Positions 46,928 to 55,848 of a DNA stretch of 64,000 nt are shown here, in pieces. Position numbers and translations under genes: made by a program. The stretch comes from Cyanophora paradoxa (lineage: Eukaryota > Glaucocystophyceae > Cyanophorales > Cyanophoraceae), in assembly GCA_004431415.1 (NCBI GenBank), contig QPMI01000158.1, forward strand, positions 45,807 to 109,806, read 5' to 3'. How positions within the stretch are numbered: position 1 is the stretch's first letter; each line of letters starts with the position of its first letter. Below the pieces are notes generated by a model, which was given only the letters and a program-made list of their open reading frames with translations, had not been told where the DNA came from and made no database searches.

Positions 46928-49900
46928 TTAATTAAAAGGAACAGAATTAATACCATCTGGTAAGATGTATCTCTTTGCATCAAAGCAGTTTAGGGCAACC
47001 CTTCTACTCACAGTGTCTATTATTGTGTGATCTGCCCTTCTTTTCTGCTTTGCAGTCACAGTCTTGCTGATACCTGCAAATAAACACTGTTTAAAATCAT
47101 TAAATTGGAGTTCCTCAGTTGAAGTCCCAGAGAGCTTACTCCTCTCAATCTCAGCAGTTCTGAAACTGTAAACTTTGGCTCTTAGACCCACATACTCCAA
47201 TATAGCAGAACCTGGCATCTCATTTTTGTATTTACCTGGGGTCATTCTGTTAGATCCCCCTAGGTCCAAGGCATAAGATATATTCTCTATATCTTTTTGT
47301 AAGGTCTTAGATTCAATATATAGACAGAAGGAGTCAGTATCATGGAATAGTAACTTTGCTTTTGACCATTGAGACCTCACAGTATCATAGAAGAACTTGT
47401 AGTTATGCAGTTTGGCAGCATCCAAAACATAAGCCCCAATAGCAACAGGTTTATCTAGCTTCACATGTTTTGTGTAAAACTCAAATGCAACTGCCCTTTC
47501 ACTTATGGGACTTGTTGATTTCACTAAAGGAGAGGCTGCATATTTCATAAATAGCTTCTCAGTGTTGGCAATCTTAACCACAGATCTACCTCTACATGAT
47601 TCAATGCATTTCCCATAGATTGAATTATTCATGAGCTTATAGAAATCAGCCTCGAATTTATTCACTGCTTTCCTTCTCATCTCAGTATTCAGCTCAATGT
47701 AGGGTTTCATTACAGGAGCCACAGTAAATGATAGGACCCTGTGAACCTTCTTTAGTTTCACCCCTTTGTCCAACAGATACTGTAGAAGAGGCTCAGAAAT
47801 CACATAGTTGGTCACAGAACCAAAGGTTGCAGTTAGCTTAGGGGTCTTATCAAGCTCTTCTCCTGAGAGATCTAATAGGCTCTTTTGATATTGTGATAAT
47901 TCTGCATATTCTACTATTTTCTTGTTAATAATTAGGGGGAAATCACTGTGGTCTAGATATAGCCTAATTGGGTAATCCAGATCAACTTCCAGGAAACTGG
48001 ATCTGTTATCTTGTGGGTTGAATTCGGTCTCCCATCTAAAATCACCAACTGGGATTGGCTGACTCAAACAGTAGCCATACAAGTTGTTAGCATCAAACAG
48101 CATTATATGGGAGTTCTCACCATCAGCCTCAGCATACCTACAAGGCATTGTTGCAAAGCCACCCCTGATTCCCCTCTCAACAAATTCGTATTGCTCTACA
48201 TCACTTATAAGCTCTATTTTTGCCTTGGTGGTCCTAAGCATAGCATCCCAAGATAACCCAGGTGCAGATACATAATGAACTGGGTCCAATCCATATACTG
48301 AGTGTGAAAGCCTTCTGAAAGCCTGGAATTTGCTCATTAACTCATCTACATCAGCAGCCCCAAAGTCCATAAAATTACTTGCATCAATGAACTTGTAAAG
48401 ACCCCATTGCAATGAAAGGTATTGATCAAAGTTTTTCGAAAGGATTTCGATTCGCTTTTTATCACCCATGCCTGCTATTTTTCTGAAAATGAATGTCCCA
48501 CAGTCATCCATTTGGTCAACAACAACTGCAACTTTGGTTTGCTTTGAGATTCTCCTATGGAGATTGCAGTTTCTGCATGCAGGAGCAATGTAATGACCTG
48601 TGTGGTGGTCATGATCTCTGCATTTGAAGTTCTCCTTGGTGAATCTCTCACTGCAAAGGTAACAGTGTTTTGTAGCTCTGTAAATTGCTTTCTGCTCATC
48701 TGTGAGTTCATTCATGGGAATATTGGTAAACAGGAAGTCAATTAGCTCTCTTGCTTTGGATTCCAAGCATTCAAACAGACCTCCCATTGGATCCTGACCC
48801 TCAAATCGAAAATCTTGAACATCTGCCCCAGTGACTATTCTAATGTTGACTGCTGAGACTTCCCTCTTGGATTTCGATGCATCTATGGGGATGCTTCTAT
48901 TTTCAATCTTGCAGTAAACCACAACAGGAAGCCAAACAGTTTTCCTTAGGTTTTTCAGTCCAAACTCTATGGTGGTCTCAGGTTTAGGGGTGATTCCCTT
49001 TGAGAGTCTCCAATCAATGCATCTGTTTGAGTCCACATGAGCAGTGAGTTTAGCCTCAGACCTGAATCGAGATAAGCATGTATCACAGTAGTGTAACTTT
49101 TGATCATTGTATGTTTCATGGTTTACTTTCAATAGCCTTGAAAGGGACATGATTGTAATATAGTGACCATTCCCTTCATCATCAAATATCAGCATGAGAT
49201 TAACCTTATGCTTTCTGCCTGGGTTACTTGATTGATGCAGGGGATAAATAACCTCTCCATCGATTCCAAATATATTAATGCTAATGCCTGCATTTTGAGC
49301 CTCGAATTTATCAATTATTTCAGCATCACAGGCAACAGGGAATGGGATATTGTCGAAATTGAGAGCCAGCGGATTATAAGCGATTGCTGAGTATTTCCAT
49401 TTGCGATATTGGGAAAGCTCATTCTTCTTATGGGAGTTTATCGCTTTTCTGTGAATATATGCCAAAATTGCATTTTCGAAGCAGGAATCATCAATATTTC
49501 GAATATTCACTGTGGCTCTCTTCCTAGCAATCCACTCTGGGGTTTGTAGAAAGCATCCACCAGTTGGAGCATAACTCATAATAGCCACTCTGAGTATTTC
49601 AATTCTTTCTAAGCGATAGCTATCAACCACATTCATCTGCTCCTGACACATTTGGGCTGCTTTATTCAGCTCAGTTCGAATATTTCTCGACCTGGTTAAT
49701 ACAAAGTAATCACTGTAAATGTATTTCGATATCCAAACCTGTGGATTGCTCACTTTAACGAACTTGCAGATAAAAGACAAGCGAACCTTGATTGCCCTGA
49801 ATTGATCTAAACCCTGCTTTAATCGATTTGGAAGGGATGTAGCAATTCTATCCAGGAATTCAATCACATCTACAACAACTTCCCTTCTGGCTCTGTATGT

Positions 49901-50173
49901 GAGCCAGCGATATAATTCATTCATGGCTGTTCCATCTTCTGCCTCTGGTTCTATTTGCCTAAGCCTATCCAGTTCATCCAAGGTTTCAATTTTATCATAT
50001 AGGTTATTTGCTTTTCTGGTTAATCTGCTTAAAGTGGGTCTGCCCCTTGCAATTAAATCTATTTCCCGGTCATATTCAGCCTCTGTTATTTCATGGGCTG
50101 CATATAGTGTTCCCAGCAATCCCATGAGTTCCCATTTCTTCTCCCTTATGAGTTTGTTGGTAATTCGGGGCAT
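46928..50173 (-). CDS. Family B DNA polymerase, protein-primed Polinton type
   Basis: 1081 residues from ATG 50173, co-linear with the element 1 polymerase. It carries the Cys/His domain (DDSCFENAILAYIH, later GHYITIMSLSRLL), the finger YCDTCLSRFRSEAKLTAHVD, the endonuclease-VII-like knuckle (CYLCSERF, RDHDHHTGHYIAPACRNCN), motif A LFDANNLYGYCLSQP, motif B KLMNNSIYGKCIE and motif C LLFHDTDSFCLYIES. The frame is intact across 3.2 kb, in contrast to several downstream genes. It would replicate the element in a protein-primed manner, the terminal protein being unidentified. Confidence 0.94.
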   Translation of the reverse strand: MPRITNKLIREKKWELMGLLGTLYAAHEITEAEYDREIDLIARGRPTLSRLTRKANNLYDKIETLDELDRLRQIEPEAEDGTAMNELYRWLTYRARREVVVDVIEFLDRIATSLPNRLKQGLDQFRAIKVRLSFICKFVKVSNPQVWISKYIYSDYFVLTRSRNIRTELNKAAQMCQEQMNVVDSYRLERIEILRVAIMSYAPTGGCFLQTPEWIARKRATVNIRNIDDSCFENAILAYIHRKAINSHKKNELSQYRKWKYSAIAYNPLALNFDNIPFPVACDAEIIDKFEAQNAGISINIFGIDGEVIYPLHQSSNPGRKHKVNLMLIFDDEGNGHYITIMSLSRLLKVNHETYNDQKLHYCDTCLSRFRSEAKLTAHVDSNRCIDWRLSKGITPKPETTIEFGLKNLRKTVWLPVVVYCKIENRSIPIDASKSKREVSAVNIRIVTGADVQDFRFEGQDPMGGLFECLESKARELIDFLFTNIPMNELTDEQKAIYRATKHCYLCSERFTKENFKCRDHDHHTGHYIAPACRNCNLHRRISKQTKVAVVVDQMDDCGTFIFRKIAGMGDKKRIEILSKNFDQYLSLQWGLYKFIDASNFMDFGAADVDELMSKFQAFRRLSHSVYGLDPVHYVSAPGLSWDAMLRTTKAKIELISDVEQYEFVERGIRGGFATMPCRYAEADGENSHIMLFDANNLYGYCLSQPIPVGDFRWETEFNPQDNRSSFLEVDLDYPIRLYLDHSDFPLIINKKIVEYAELSQYQKSLLDLSGEELDKTPKLTATFGSVTNYVISEPLLQYLLDKGVKLKKVHRVLSFTVAPVMKPYIELNTEMRRKAVNKFEADFYKLMNNSIYGKCIESCRGRSVVKIANTEKLFMKYAASPLVKSTSPISERAVAFEFYTKHVKLDKPVAIGAYVLDAAKLHNYKFFYDTVRSQWSKAKLLFHDTDSFCLYIESKTLQKDIENISYALDLGGSNRMTPGKYKNEMPGSAILEYVGLRAKVYSFRTAEIERSKLSGTSTEELQFNDFKQCLFAGISKTVTAKQKRRADHTIIDTVSRRVALNCFDAKRYILPDGINSVPFN

Positions 50174-50219
50174 TATTCCTAACTTGTTCCTATTCTAAGG
50201 GGATATTTTATTTTAGAGC

Positions 50220-50415
50220 ATTTTAAACGCAAGTTGACTTAGTGGGTGGAGTTGAGGCACTTTTTATTTCTTTTTAGGGCAGAGTCCTCTTTCAGAATCT
50301 GTGAAAAAATGAGTCAACTCCCCCCACTTAGTCAACCTAATCGATAAATAAACCATAAATAAAAGACTGTTTGGGTCTTTTATGATAAATTTGAGTCAAC
50401 CATGAGTCCACTTTT
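50220..50415. repeat. Internal copy of element 2 terminal repeat motifs
   Basis: AAGTTGACTTAGTGGGTGGA and GAGTCAACTCCCCCCACTTA (then GTCAACC) face each other as an inverted pair, followed by GAGTCAACCATGAGTCCACT, the same words and order as in the terminal repeats at 44027-44800. It occupies the interval between PolB and the primase-helicase, the same interval as the internal block of element 1. Confidence 0.82.
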
Positions 50416-50423
50416 GAGTAAAC

Positions 50424-53016
50424 CTAAACTTCAACATCAGAGTCATAATCTGATGCATCAGGATCAGCAGCAGGTAGTTCTTGTTTCATCCTTGGATTAG
50501 CTTCTTCCTCAATGGTCTCATCATCTACAAGCTTCATCTTTCTGAATTCCTCAAATACTTGTGGGAATAGGAAATGATAGTATTGCTTACCATTTGTAGT
50601 TTTCACTTGGATATATGTCACACTTCTCATTTCAGTATAATACCTGCGACTATTATAATCGTTTTTATATTTATTGCTGGTAATGAACTCCTGGAACCAT
50701 TTCCAGGTTTCCACAAGGCTACCAGACTTGCATTTATTCTCGGAAATTAAGCCTCGATCCACAAGCCACTTAGTGAACATAAGGATGATTGGAGCGCACA
50801 CCTGTTGGGCTAAATAGTATTTATTTGTAAGGGGTCTATCAGCAATCCAGTTCACATCCTCACAGTCAACTTTGGTTCTCAAATAGTGGGCAATGTTTCG
50901 AATATTGCAGTGATCATTTAGCCATTTTACAAGTGGAAGGAAGTATGACCTATCCTTTGCGAATTTCTTACTAACTTCAACAACCACAAATCGCCTATCT
51001 CCAGCTTCAATTTTCACTGGAATGTTGTTATTGCTGGTGAATATAATCCTGGCAAAGTTGCTTTTTGTGTATGAATCTATCCCTTTGTGTTCAATTACAA
51101 TCTTATCAGAAGTTATGAGATCTTTGAGCATATCATTATTTTCGAATGTGTCCTTGCCTGAGGCTTCATTCACAACAATCAAGATCTTATCCTCTCTATT
51201 GTGGGCAAATCGACCAAACAGATCCTCTTTTGGCTTTCCAGTTGCATAACTTAGGGCATCTCCAAGTATCTTCTTTTGGAAAGTATCAACCAACACATTT
51301 TTACCAGTTCCCTGCTCACCAATGAAGATTAAGGATACTCCATTGAGTTCCCCAGGCTTTTGCAGCATGTGGGCAAACCATTTCAACAGATATTCATAGG
51401 TATTTTGATCCTCACCAGACATTAAGAACAAGTGATCTAGGAAAGGCTTAATCATCTCAGCAGTTACATCCTCTGGAGCATTTTCGAATTGCTGATGGTC
51501 GACCTTCATTCCTGGATAGAGATTAAATACAGACTTGCATTTTGCACTGAGAGTAGCAGGAGGGGGAAGGAAATCCATGTAAGTTGATCTTGTGGCTGTT
51601 GGATCCACAATCCATTTCCTAAATGATTGCTCCCATTTCTCTTTCTCATTATCTGTCCCCTCATTCACAATCACCTTATGCATCAAGTGGGGGAAATGCT
51701 TTGTAGAGAGCTTCCCAATATCTTTTGGCATCCAGCAAAGTAGTTGTTCATCCCAGAGCATCACACAACCAACATTTTCAACATGATGCATTCGAGCATT
51801 GAAATACCTCTTATGCACATTGTAATGTTCAGCCAAAGGAGGATACTTGCAGTCTTGTAATCGATTTCATCTGTGTCCTCTGGTAGGAATGCATACTTTT
51901 TGGGAAGAGTTCCTTGAAAAGCTCATTGTTATCTTTGCTCAACCAATAAACCAAGGATTTGAAGGTCAACACTTTGCCAGGCTCAGCCTTCTTCTTGCTT
52001 CTGCGAAGCTGTGTAAACTTCTCCTGGCATTCATCATAATCATACTTGTCACTCTGTTCTGAGAATTGGTGGAAGAGTTCAGCTTGCATTTTAGGGGTGA
52101 ACTTGTTGTCTTCCCCAACATTGATGATGACCAGTCCTACATCAATCCAAGTTTTATACTCATTAGCTCTCTCACCATTCAGACCCATTATAACACTTTG
52201 TAGCAGTTCGAAAGTAACAGGATTGTCGGGTTCAGTGTCTTTTTCAGCTTCTACCTTCTCAGTCTTCACTTTATCACTTTTTGGCTCCTTTTTAACTGGT
52301 TTTGGCTCAGGGCTATAATTTGCGAATGCAGAAATATTCGATTCATCCACAAGTTTAGTAGAAGCTGAGAAGAAAGATACAAAGAAGTCCTCATTTCGCA
52401 TTAACACTTTGTCACAGTCAACGAATTTCTTAAAGCAAACGTTTTTATCAACATCTTTCTTTGATTTATTTTGAGCATCCAGAGTCTCACCTTTGCAGCA
52501 ATTGAGGCAGATAAGGTTCTGTGTGGAGCTGTAAACTCCACTGTCATAATCCTCATTTTTCACCAATCCCATAGCTTTGAAAAGCTTGGGGATATCTTCA
52601 TGTTTGCATGCAAGCGATTTAATGATAAAGTGGGCTGAGATCTTGAACTTGGTGACATCCTCCTTGATCAAATAAACCCTTCTATGGCGAACTGCAACAG
52701 CAATATCGTTAATCGAAGTGGTCCCAGATCGCTTCCATAGCTTATCTCTCATCTCTCTTACAACAGTTTCAGCCTCAGCATAGTTATCAGCAATATTCTC
52801 CTTCAAATCAGCGAATTTATCCAGGTCCAGGTAAACTCTGGTCACTTGTTCAGGCTGAATGCATTCAGCCCAGGTCTTGACCTTGCTATTATCAATTGCT
52901 TCAAGGGCATCTTCGGCGGAATCAAATACATGGGTGACCTTGTTGCGATCACCAATGAGAGTACTAAGGAATGTAGCATTTTCAACAGGGGTGGCGAATT
53001 TCTCGATTTTGTTCAT
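50424..53016 (-). pseudogene. Primase-helicase of element 2 (AEP + PriCT + SF3), split by frameshifts
   Basis: Two frames. 51829-53016 (395 residues, ATG 53016) encodes an AEP primase with RVYLDLDKFAD, ISAHFIIKSL and GVYSSTQNLICLNC, a Lys/Glu linker and a PriCT-like C-terminal helix bundle (GERANEYKTWIDVGLVIINV). 50424-51836 encodes an SF3 helicase with Walker A GEQGTGKN (about 173-180 of the open frame), ILIVVNEASGKDTF and IIFTSNNNIPVKIEAGDRRF, ending in an acidic tail. The helicase frame has no ATG at its 5' end. The third frame reads sensibly across 51850-51910, so one protein appears broken by about two indels, one beside an A5 run. The helicase resembles the DUF5906-type family rather than the D5-type enzyme of element 1. 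Confidence 0.85.
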
Positions 53017-53049
53017 TTTCGATTTTGGGGGACTTCTACCTTTAACAAA

Positions 53050-53061
53050 GAAAATAATTTC
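53050..53061 (-). promoter_or_regulatory. Promoter-like motif upstream of the element 2 primase
   Basis: GAAAATAATTTC 34-45 bp upstream of ATG 53016, preceded by TTCTACCTTTAACAAA. Nearly the same block lies upstream of the element 1 primase-helicase (25331-25360). Confidence 0.62.
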
Positions 53062-53234
53062 GGAAGGAGGAATTGTCTTTTATATATATCCTATTATTTG
53101 CCAAGTCCTTAAGTAGTTTTGGGTCGGGATACTGTCTCGATATATAGGTACAGTTTTAAAAAAGAGGGAAGAAAGCTGTCATTTTTTTGCCTCCGATCAA
53201 ATCGATTTCTACAAAATTTGTTTCGATCGAGAAT
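53062..53234. other. Short AT-rich intergenic segment
   Basis: Between the primase promoter and the next small gene; TATATATCC and GATATATAGG tracts, nothing further seen. Confidence 0.4.
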
Positions 53235-53561
53235 TTATTCTTCGATATATTTCCGAGGTCTTCCAACCGGTTTATGCTCTTTGGGTTTCTTGGGCTGTTC
53301 ATCTTTCTTCTTGTGGTAATATTCCAGCGCTTTTGCCTTTTTCTGTTCGCGATATTCTTCATTTTCCCTGTATTTCCTCTGGTGTCTGAGGGCAATCTTT
53401 TTGAGTTCTTCTGGTGTGTGAACTGTAGCGGCTCCTTGGGATAATCGTTCCTCCTTCTTTTTATGATAGGCTTCGCGTTTTCTTTGGGCATCTTGCTCCC
53501 TTTTCAGTCTCAGCTTCTCTGCTTTTTCATCATCTGTGAGTATCTTGCGGATATTCGGCAT
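53235..53561 (-). CDS. Small AT-hook-like basic protein (larger paralogue)
   Basis: 108 residues from ATG 53561. It is almost entirely helical and charged, with two copies of an (R/K)(R/Q)(K/R)Y-type unit: AQRKREAYHKKKEERLSQ and HQRKYRENEEYREQKKAKAL, the latter followed by EYYHKKK. It ends in KPVGRPRKYIEE, an AT-hook GRP core. Relatives are at 53714-53959 and, in element 1, at 25502-25723. The promoter motif GAAAATAATTTTTCC at 53582-53596 sits 21-35 bp upstream. DNA-binding is inferred from the GRP core and charge. Confidence 0.75.
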   Translation of the reverse strand: MPNIRKILTDDEKAEKLRLKREQDAQRKREAYHKKKEERLSQGAATVHTPEELKKIALRHQRKYRENEEYREQKKAKALEYYHKKKDEQPKKPKEHKPVGRPRKYIEE

Positions 53562-53580
53562 TTCTCTTTAATAGTAGATA

Positions 53581-53596
53581 CGAAAATAATTTTTCC
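53581..53596 (-). promoter_or_regulatory. Promoter-like motif CGAAAATAATTTTTCC
   Basis: Lies 20-35 bp upstream of ATG 53561; same core as 22231-22246 and 25347-25360 in element 1. Confidence 0.62.
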
Positions 53597-53610
53597 TCAA
53601 TACAACCTAT

Positions 53611-53733
53611 CTACTTTTTCTTTAAGTCATTTTTTGTTGCGAACACCAGTTCCTGTCTGTAAACTTTAATAGCTGCCTCAGTAGCATACTGAGACCGCTT
53701 TTTCTCAAGTATCTTATAGACCTGTGGGTCCAT
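53611..53733 (-). CDS. 40-residue micro-protein conserved in both elements
   Basis: ATG 53733 to TAG 53611-53613 encodes MDPQVYKILEKKRSQYATEA, then AIKVYRQEL and a NDLKKK end. The element 1 relative at 25773-25913 shares DP--Y-IL--K--QYA-EAAIK--RQEL and the NDLKKK terminus. It overlaps the 3' end of the upstream AT-hook gene by 20 bp. Its length, conservation and fixed position argue that it is translated. Probably one amphipathic basic helix; function unknown. Confidence 0.75.
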   Translation of the reverse strand: MDPQVYKILEKKRSQYATEAAIKVYRQELVFATKNDLKKK

Positions 53734-53959
53734 TGCTACTATCAGTAGGCAAATAATATTTAATCGGTCTCCCTCTGGGTCTCTGCTCCTCTTTTTGGGC
53801 TTTTCTGCGATAATAGGATGCCAGGGCTTGTTGTTTCTTATACTCTCTATATGCTGGGTCCTCTCTATATCGTTTCTGCTTTGCTAGAATGTGTCTAATA
53901 GCACCCTCAGTTAAAGGCTCATCACTAGTAAACTCGATCAAACTAATTGTATCCTCCAT
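53714..53959 (-). CDS. Small AT-hook-like basic protein (second paralogue)
   Basis: 81 residues using ATG 53959. An upstream in-frame extension to 54127 would run antiparallel to nothing but overlaps the Cys-rich gene and is not supported, because a promoter-like GCTGAGAAAACGTTTTCGC lies at 53968-53986 just before this ATG. The protein reads MEDTISLIEFTSDEPLTEGA, then KQKRYREDPAYREYKKQQAL and ASYYRRK, then RPRGRPIKYYLP. It shares the YRExKKxxALxYYxRK and GRP-KY signature with 53235-53561 and 25502-25723. Element 1 has only one member of this family, so element 2 duplicated it or element 1 lost one. Confidence 0.72.
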   Translation of the reverse strand: MEDTISLIEFTSDEPLTEGAIRHILAKQKRYREDPAYREYKKQQALASYYRRKAQKEEQRPRGRPIKYYLPTDSSNGPTGL

Positions 53960-54215
53960 TAATATTTGCTGAGAAAACGTTTTCGCCTGGTAAAGAACTT
54001 CTCCTTGGATACTCCTGTTGCTCATATGTATACTCTGTGGGGTCTGCTGGCATTGACTCCACAGAAACTGTTGATCTCCTTCTCTCTCTTGCCTCAGATA
54101 CATTATCCTCAGTATCTGACATCTCAAACTCTATTGTTGTGTCACAGCATCCACTGTGGCAATTGCTTACCACATGCAGACTGAGCATCTCAATAAACTT
54201 TCGTATTATATCCAT
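53943..54215 (-). CDS. Small Cys-rich protein with conserved CHxxCCDTTxE motif
   Basis: 90 residues from ATG 54215. It begins MDIIRKFIEMLSLHVVSNCH, then SGCCDTTIEFEMSDTEDN, then an Arg/Ser-rich stretch (ARERRRSTVSVES), and ends in a polar tail. The element 1 relative (25941-26288) has the same IEM-x-x-LH-x-x-S-x-CH-x-x-CCDTT-x-E block followed by an acidic S/D run. Its position between the coiled-coil protein and the AT-hook/micro-protein genes is conserved. Zinc or disulfide chemistry at CHxxCC is possible; no function is known. Confidence 0.75.
   Translation of the reverse strand: MDIIRKFIEMLSLHVVSNCHSGCCDTTIEFEMSDTEDNVSEARERRRSTVSVESMPADPTEYTYEQQEYPRRSSLPGENVFSANINGGYN
53968..53986 (-). 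promoter_or_regulatory. Promoter-like motif GCTGAGAAAACGTTTTCGC
   Basis: Located 9-27 bp upstream of ATG 53959 and inside the 3' end of the Cys-rich gene; matches the GCTGAGAAAATATTTTC form seen twice in element 1. Confidence 0.58.
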
Positions 54216-54237
54216 GTCTCTAATAAAACAGAGAAAA

Positions 54238-54972
54238 TTAAAGCCAAACTCGTCTTTTATATACTGTGGGAGCTACTCCCTTTTCTACTTCAGCTTTAGT
54301 GGCACCAGGTTCAATGGTTCCCTTTTGGGTCTTTGTTTTCATTTCATCTACTGCTTGCTCATCGATTTGGGTCTCTTTCTTAGCAATAAACTGTTTATCT
54401 GGGACACCAGTAATGCCCATTTTATAAACTTCCTTTCGAAGCATCTCCTTTAGCTTAGCCCTCTCTTTCTTCTCAGTAACATACTGCTCCAAGGCACTTG
54501 ATTTGGCTTCCAGATCTTTGAGTTTAGCAGTCACCTCATCCCATTGAGCCTTGGGAATTCGATGAATATTTTGAGTGGGAGCAGTCTTATATGTGACTTC
54601 ACCAGCCATAGACTGGATAACCTTGTCTGATTCCTTACTTAGACCTTCACCTTTGCGAGCCAGTGAAAGATCTTGCAAGCCTAAACCTTTATCATCAGCA
54701 GCACCAATAATTCGCCTGGCTCCCTCAGCAACAGCCTTCATCTTTGAGGCTTCAGGTGAAATGTTGAGTTGATCACTGGTTGAAGCCTGTGGGGCTTTGT
54801 CATCAAATGATTCCTCATAGGCAGCATTGAGGGGGTCTTCTTGTTGTTGAGAGGGCTTCACCTCATTCATACCATTGAATTTCATTGGTTCAGTATTAAT
54901 GGATCCATTGTTTCCACCACCTGAATAGCCAACAGCCCCAGCTGGGATCCCTATCTTTCGTTTGGGAGGCAT
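54238..54972 (-). CDS. Coiled-coil protein (putative internal virion protein)
   Basis: 244 residues from ATG 54972. Start MPPKRKIGIPAGAVGYSGGG, disordered Asn/Gln/Ser-rich region, then a coiled coil (WDEVTAKLKDLEAKSSALEQ, EKKERAKLKEMLRKEVYKMG) and a tail ending YKRRVWL. It matches the element 1 protein at 26489-27160 in position, MPPK start, size and domain layout, with little direct identity. Being next to the packaging ATPase in both elements suggests a core, scaffold or genome-associated role. Confidence 0.7.
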   Translation of the reverse strand: MPPKRKIGIPAGAVGYSGGGNNGSINTEPMKFNGMNEVKPSQQQEDPLNAAYEESFDDKAPQASTSDQLNISPEASKMKAVAEGARRIIGAADDKGLGLQDLSLARKGEGLSKESDKVIQSMAGEVTYKTAPTQNIHRIPKAQWDEVTAKLKDLEAKSSALEQYVTEKKERAKLKEMLRKEVYKMGITGVPDKQFIAKKETQIDEQAVDEMKTKTQKGTIEPGATKAEVEKGVAPTVYKRRVWL

Positions 54973-55000
54973 TGTATCTTTATTAGAATGAGAGATAATT

Positions 55001-55783
55001 TTATAAACCGCGTTTATATCGCATCAATTTATTGCTATGGACTTGGCTTTTCACTTCTTTAGGGGCTTCCTCTTTCTCTGGAGGTTTCAGTTCATCTTCT
55101 TTCTTTTTTGGCTTCCTGTGGAAGCGAGGAAATGGGAAATCTTTCACAAGCTCAGCTTTATCTACATAGTATTTAACTGAGTAGTTTGCAGAGGACCAAA
55201 TGATATACTGATAGGAGTGAACATACTCTTCAAACATCTTGTAGAAATCCTCTTTATTTCGCATTATATTGTATTCTTCCTCTATGGCTTCCAGTTCTTT
55301 GCGATTTGCAGCACTTAGAAACATTGCATAATCCGAATTTACTCGAATAGTCGAAGAGACTTTTCTTAGCTTTTGTGTGATGCAGATAATGGATATTTTC
55401 GAATGGCGACCTCTGGAATACAGAGATCCGATTATTTTATCCCTTGTGAGATCGACTATCTCATTATCGATTAAATCATCTAAAACCACACACAATTGGT
55501 TAACAGGTTCACCTTTCTCTATTTTCTCTTGCCTTTCATCTAGCAATTTAGCAATGTAAGGGGCATCCCATTTTCCCAGTTGCAATGTTGCAACTTTATC
55601 CCAGAAATGATTGAAGCTGGTTCCACTCACAACTAATACAACATCAATCTTTTTGGCATCATGCAACTGCTTCAACCAATACTTCACAGCTTCTGATTTA
55701 CCAGTTGCTGATTTTCCTATTGCCAGTACACGAAATGGTGGCTCTATCATTTCACCAGCCACAAATTCATCCAAATCAGTCAT
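55001..55783 (-). CDS. FtsK/HerA-like genome-packaging ATPase
   Basis: 260 residues from ATG 55783. Walker A IGKSATGKS near residues 22-30, Walker B LCVVLDDLID, and the conserved SRGRHSKISIICITQKLRKV block with an Ile-rich strand before ITQK. The C-terminus is a Lys/Glu/Pro-rich tail (PKKKEDELKPPEKEEAPKEV), as in element 1. It would drive DNA into the capsid. The gene lies immediately downstream of the MCP gene on the same strand. Confidence 0.93.
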   Translation of the reverse strand: MTDLDEFVAGEMIEPPFRVLAIGKSATGKSEAVKYWLKQLHDAKKIDVVLVVSGTSFNHFWDKVATLQLGKWDAPYIAKLLDERQEKIEKGEPVNQLCVVLDDLIDNEIVDLTRDKIIGSLYSRGRHSKISIICITQKLRKVSSTIRVNSDYAMFLSAANRKELEAIEEEYNIMRNKEDFYKMFEEYVHSYQYIIWSSANYSVKYYVDKAELVKDFPFPRFHRKPKKKEDELKPPEKEEAPKEVKSQVHSNKLMRYKRGL

Positions 55784-55848
55784 TGTTGTATATCTTTCTT
55801 AATAAAGACATATAAAAATAATGCAGGGAGACTGAATATCGTAACAAT

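Noticed and set aside
53960-54127. 56-codon N-terminal extension of the second AT-hook protein
   Set aside because: It runs through the Cys-rich gene in another frame, and a promoter-like motif sits just upstream of ATG 53959.
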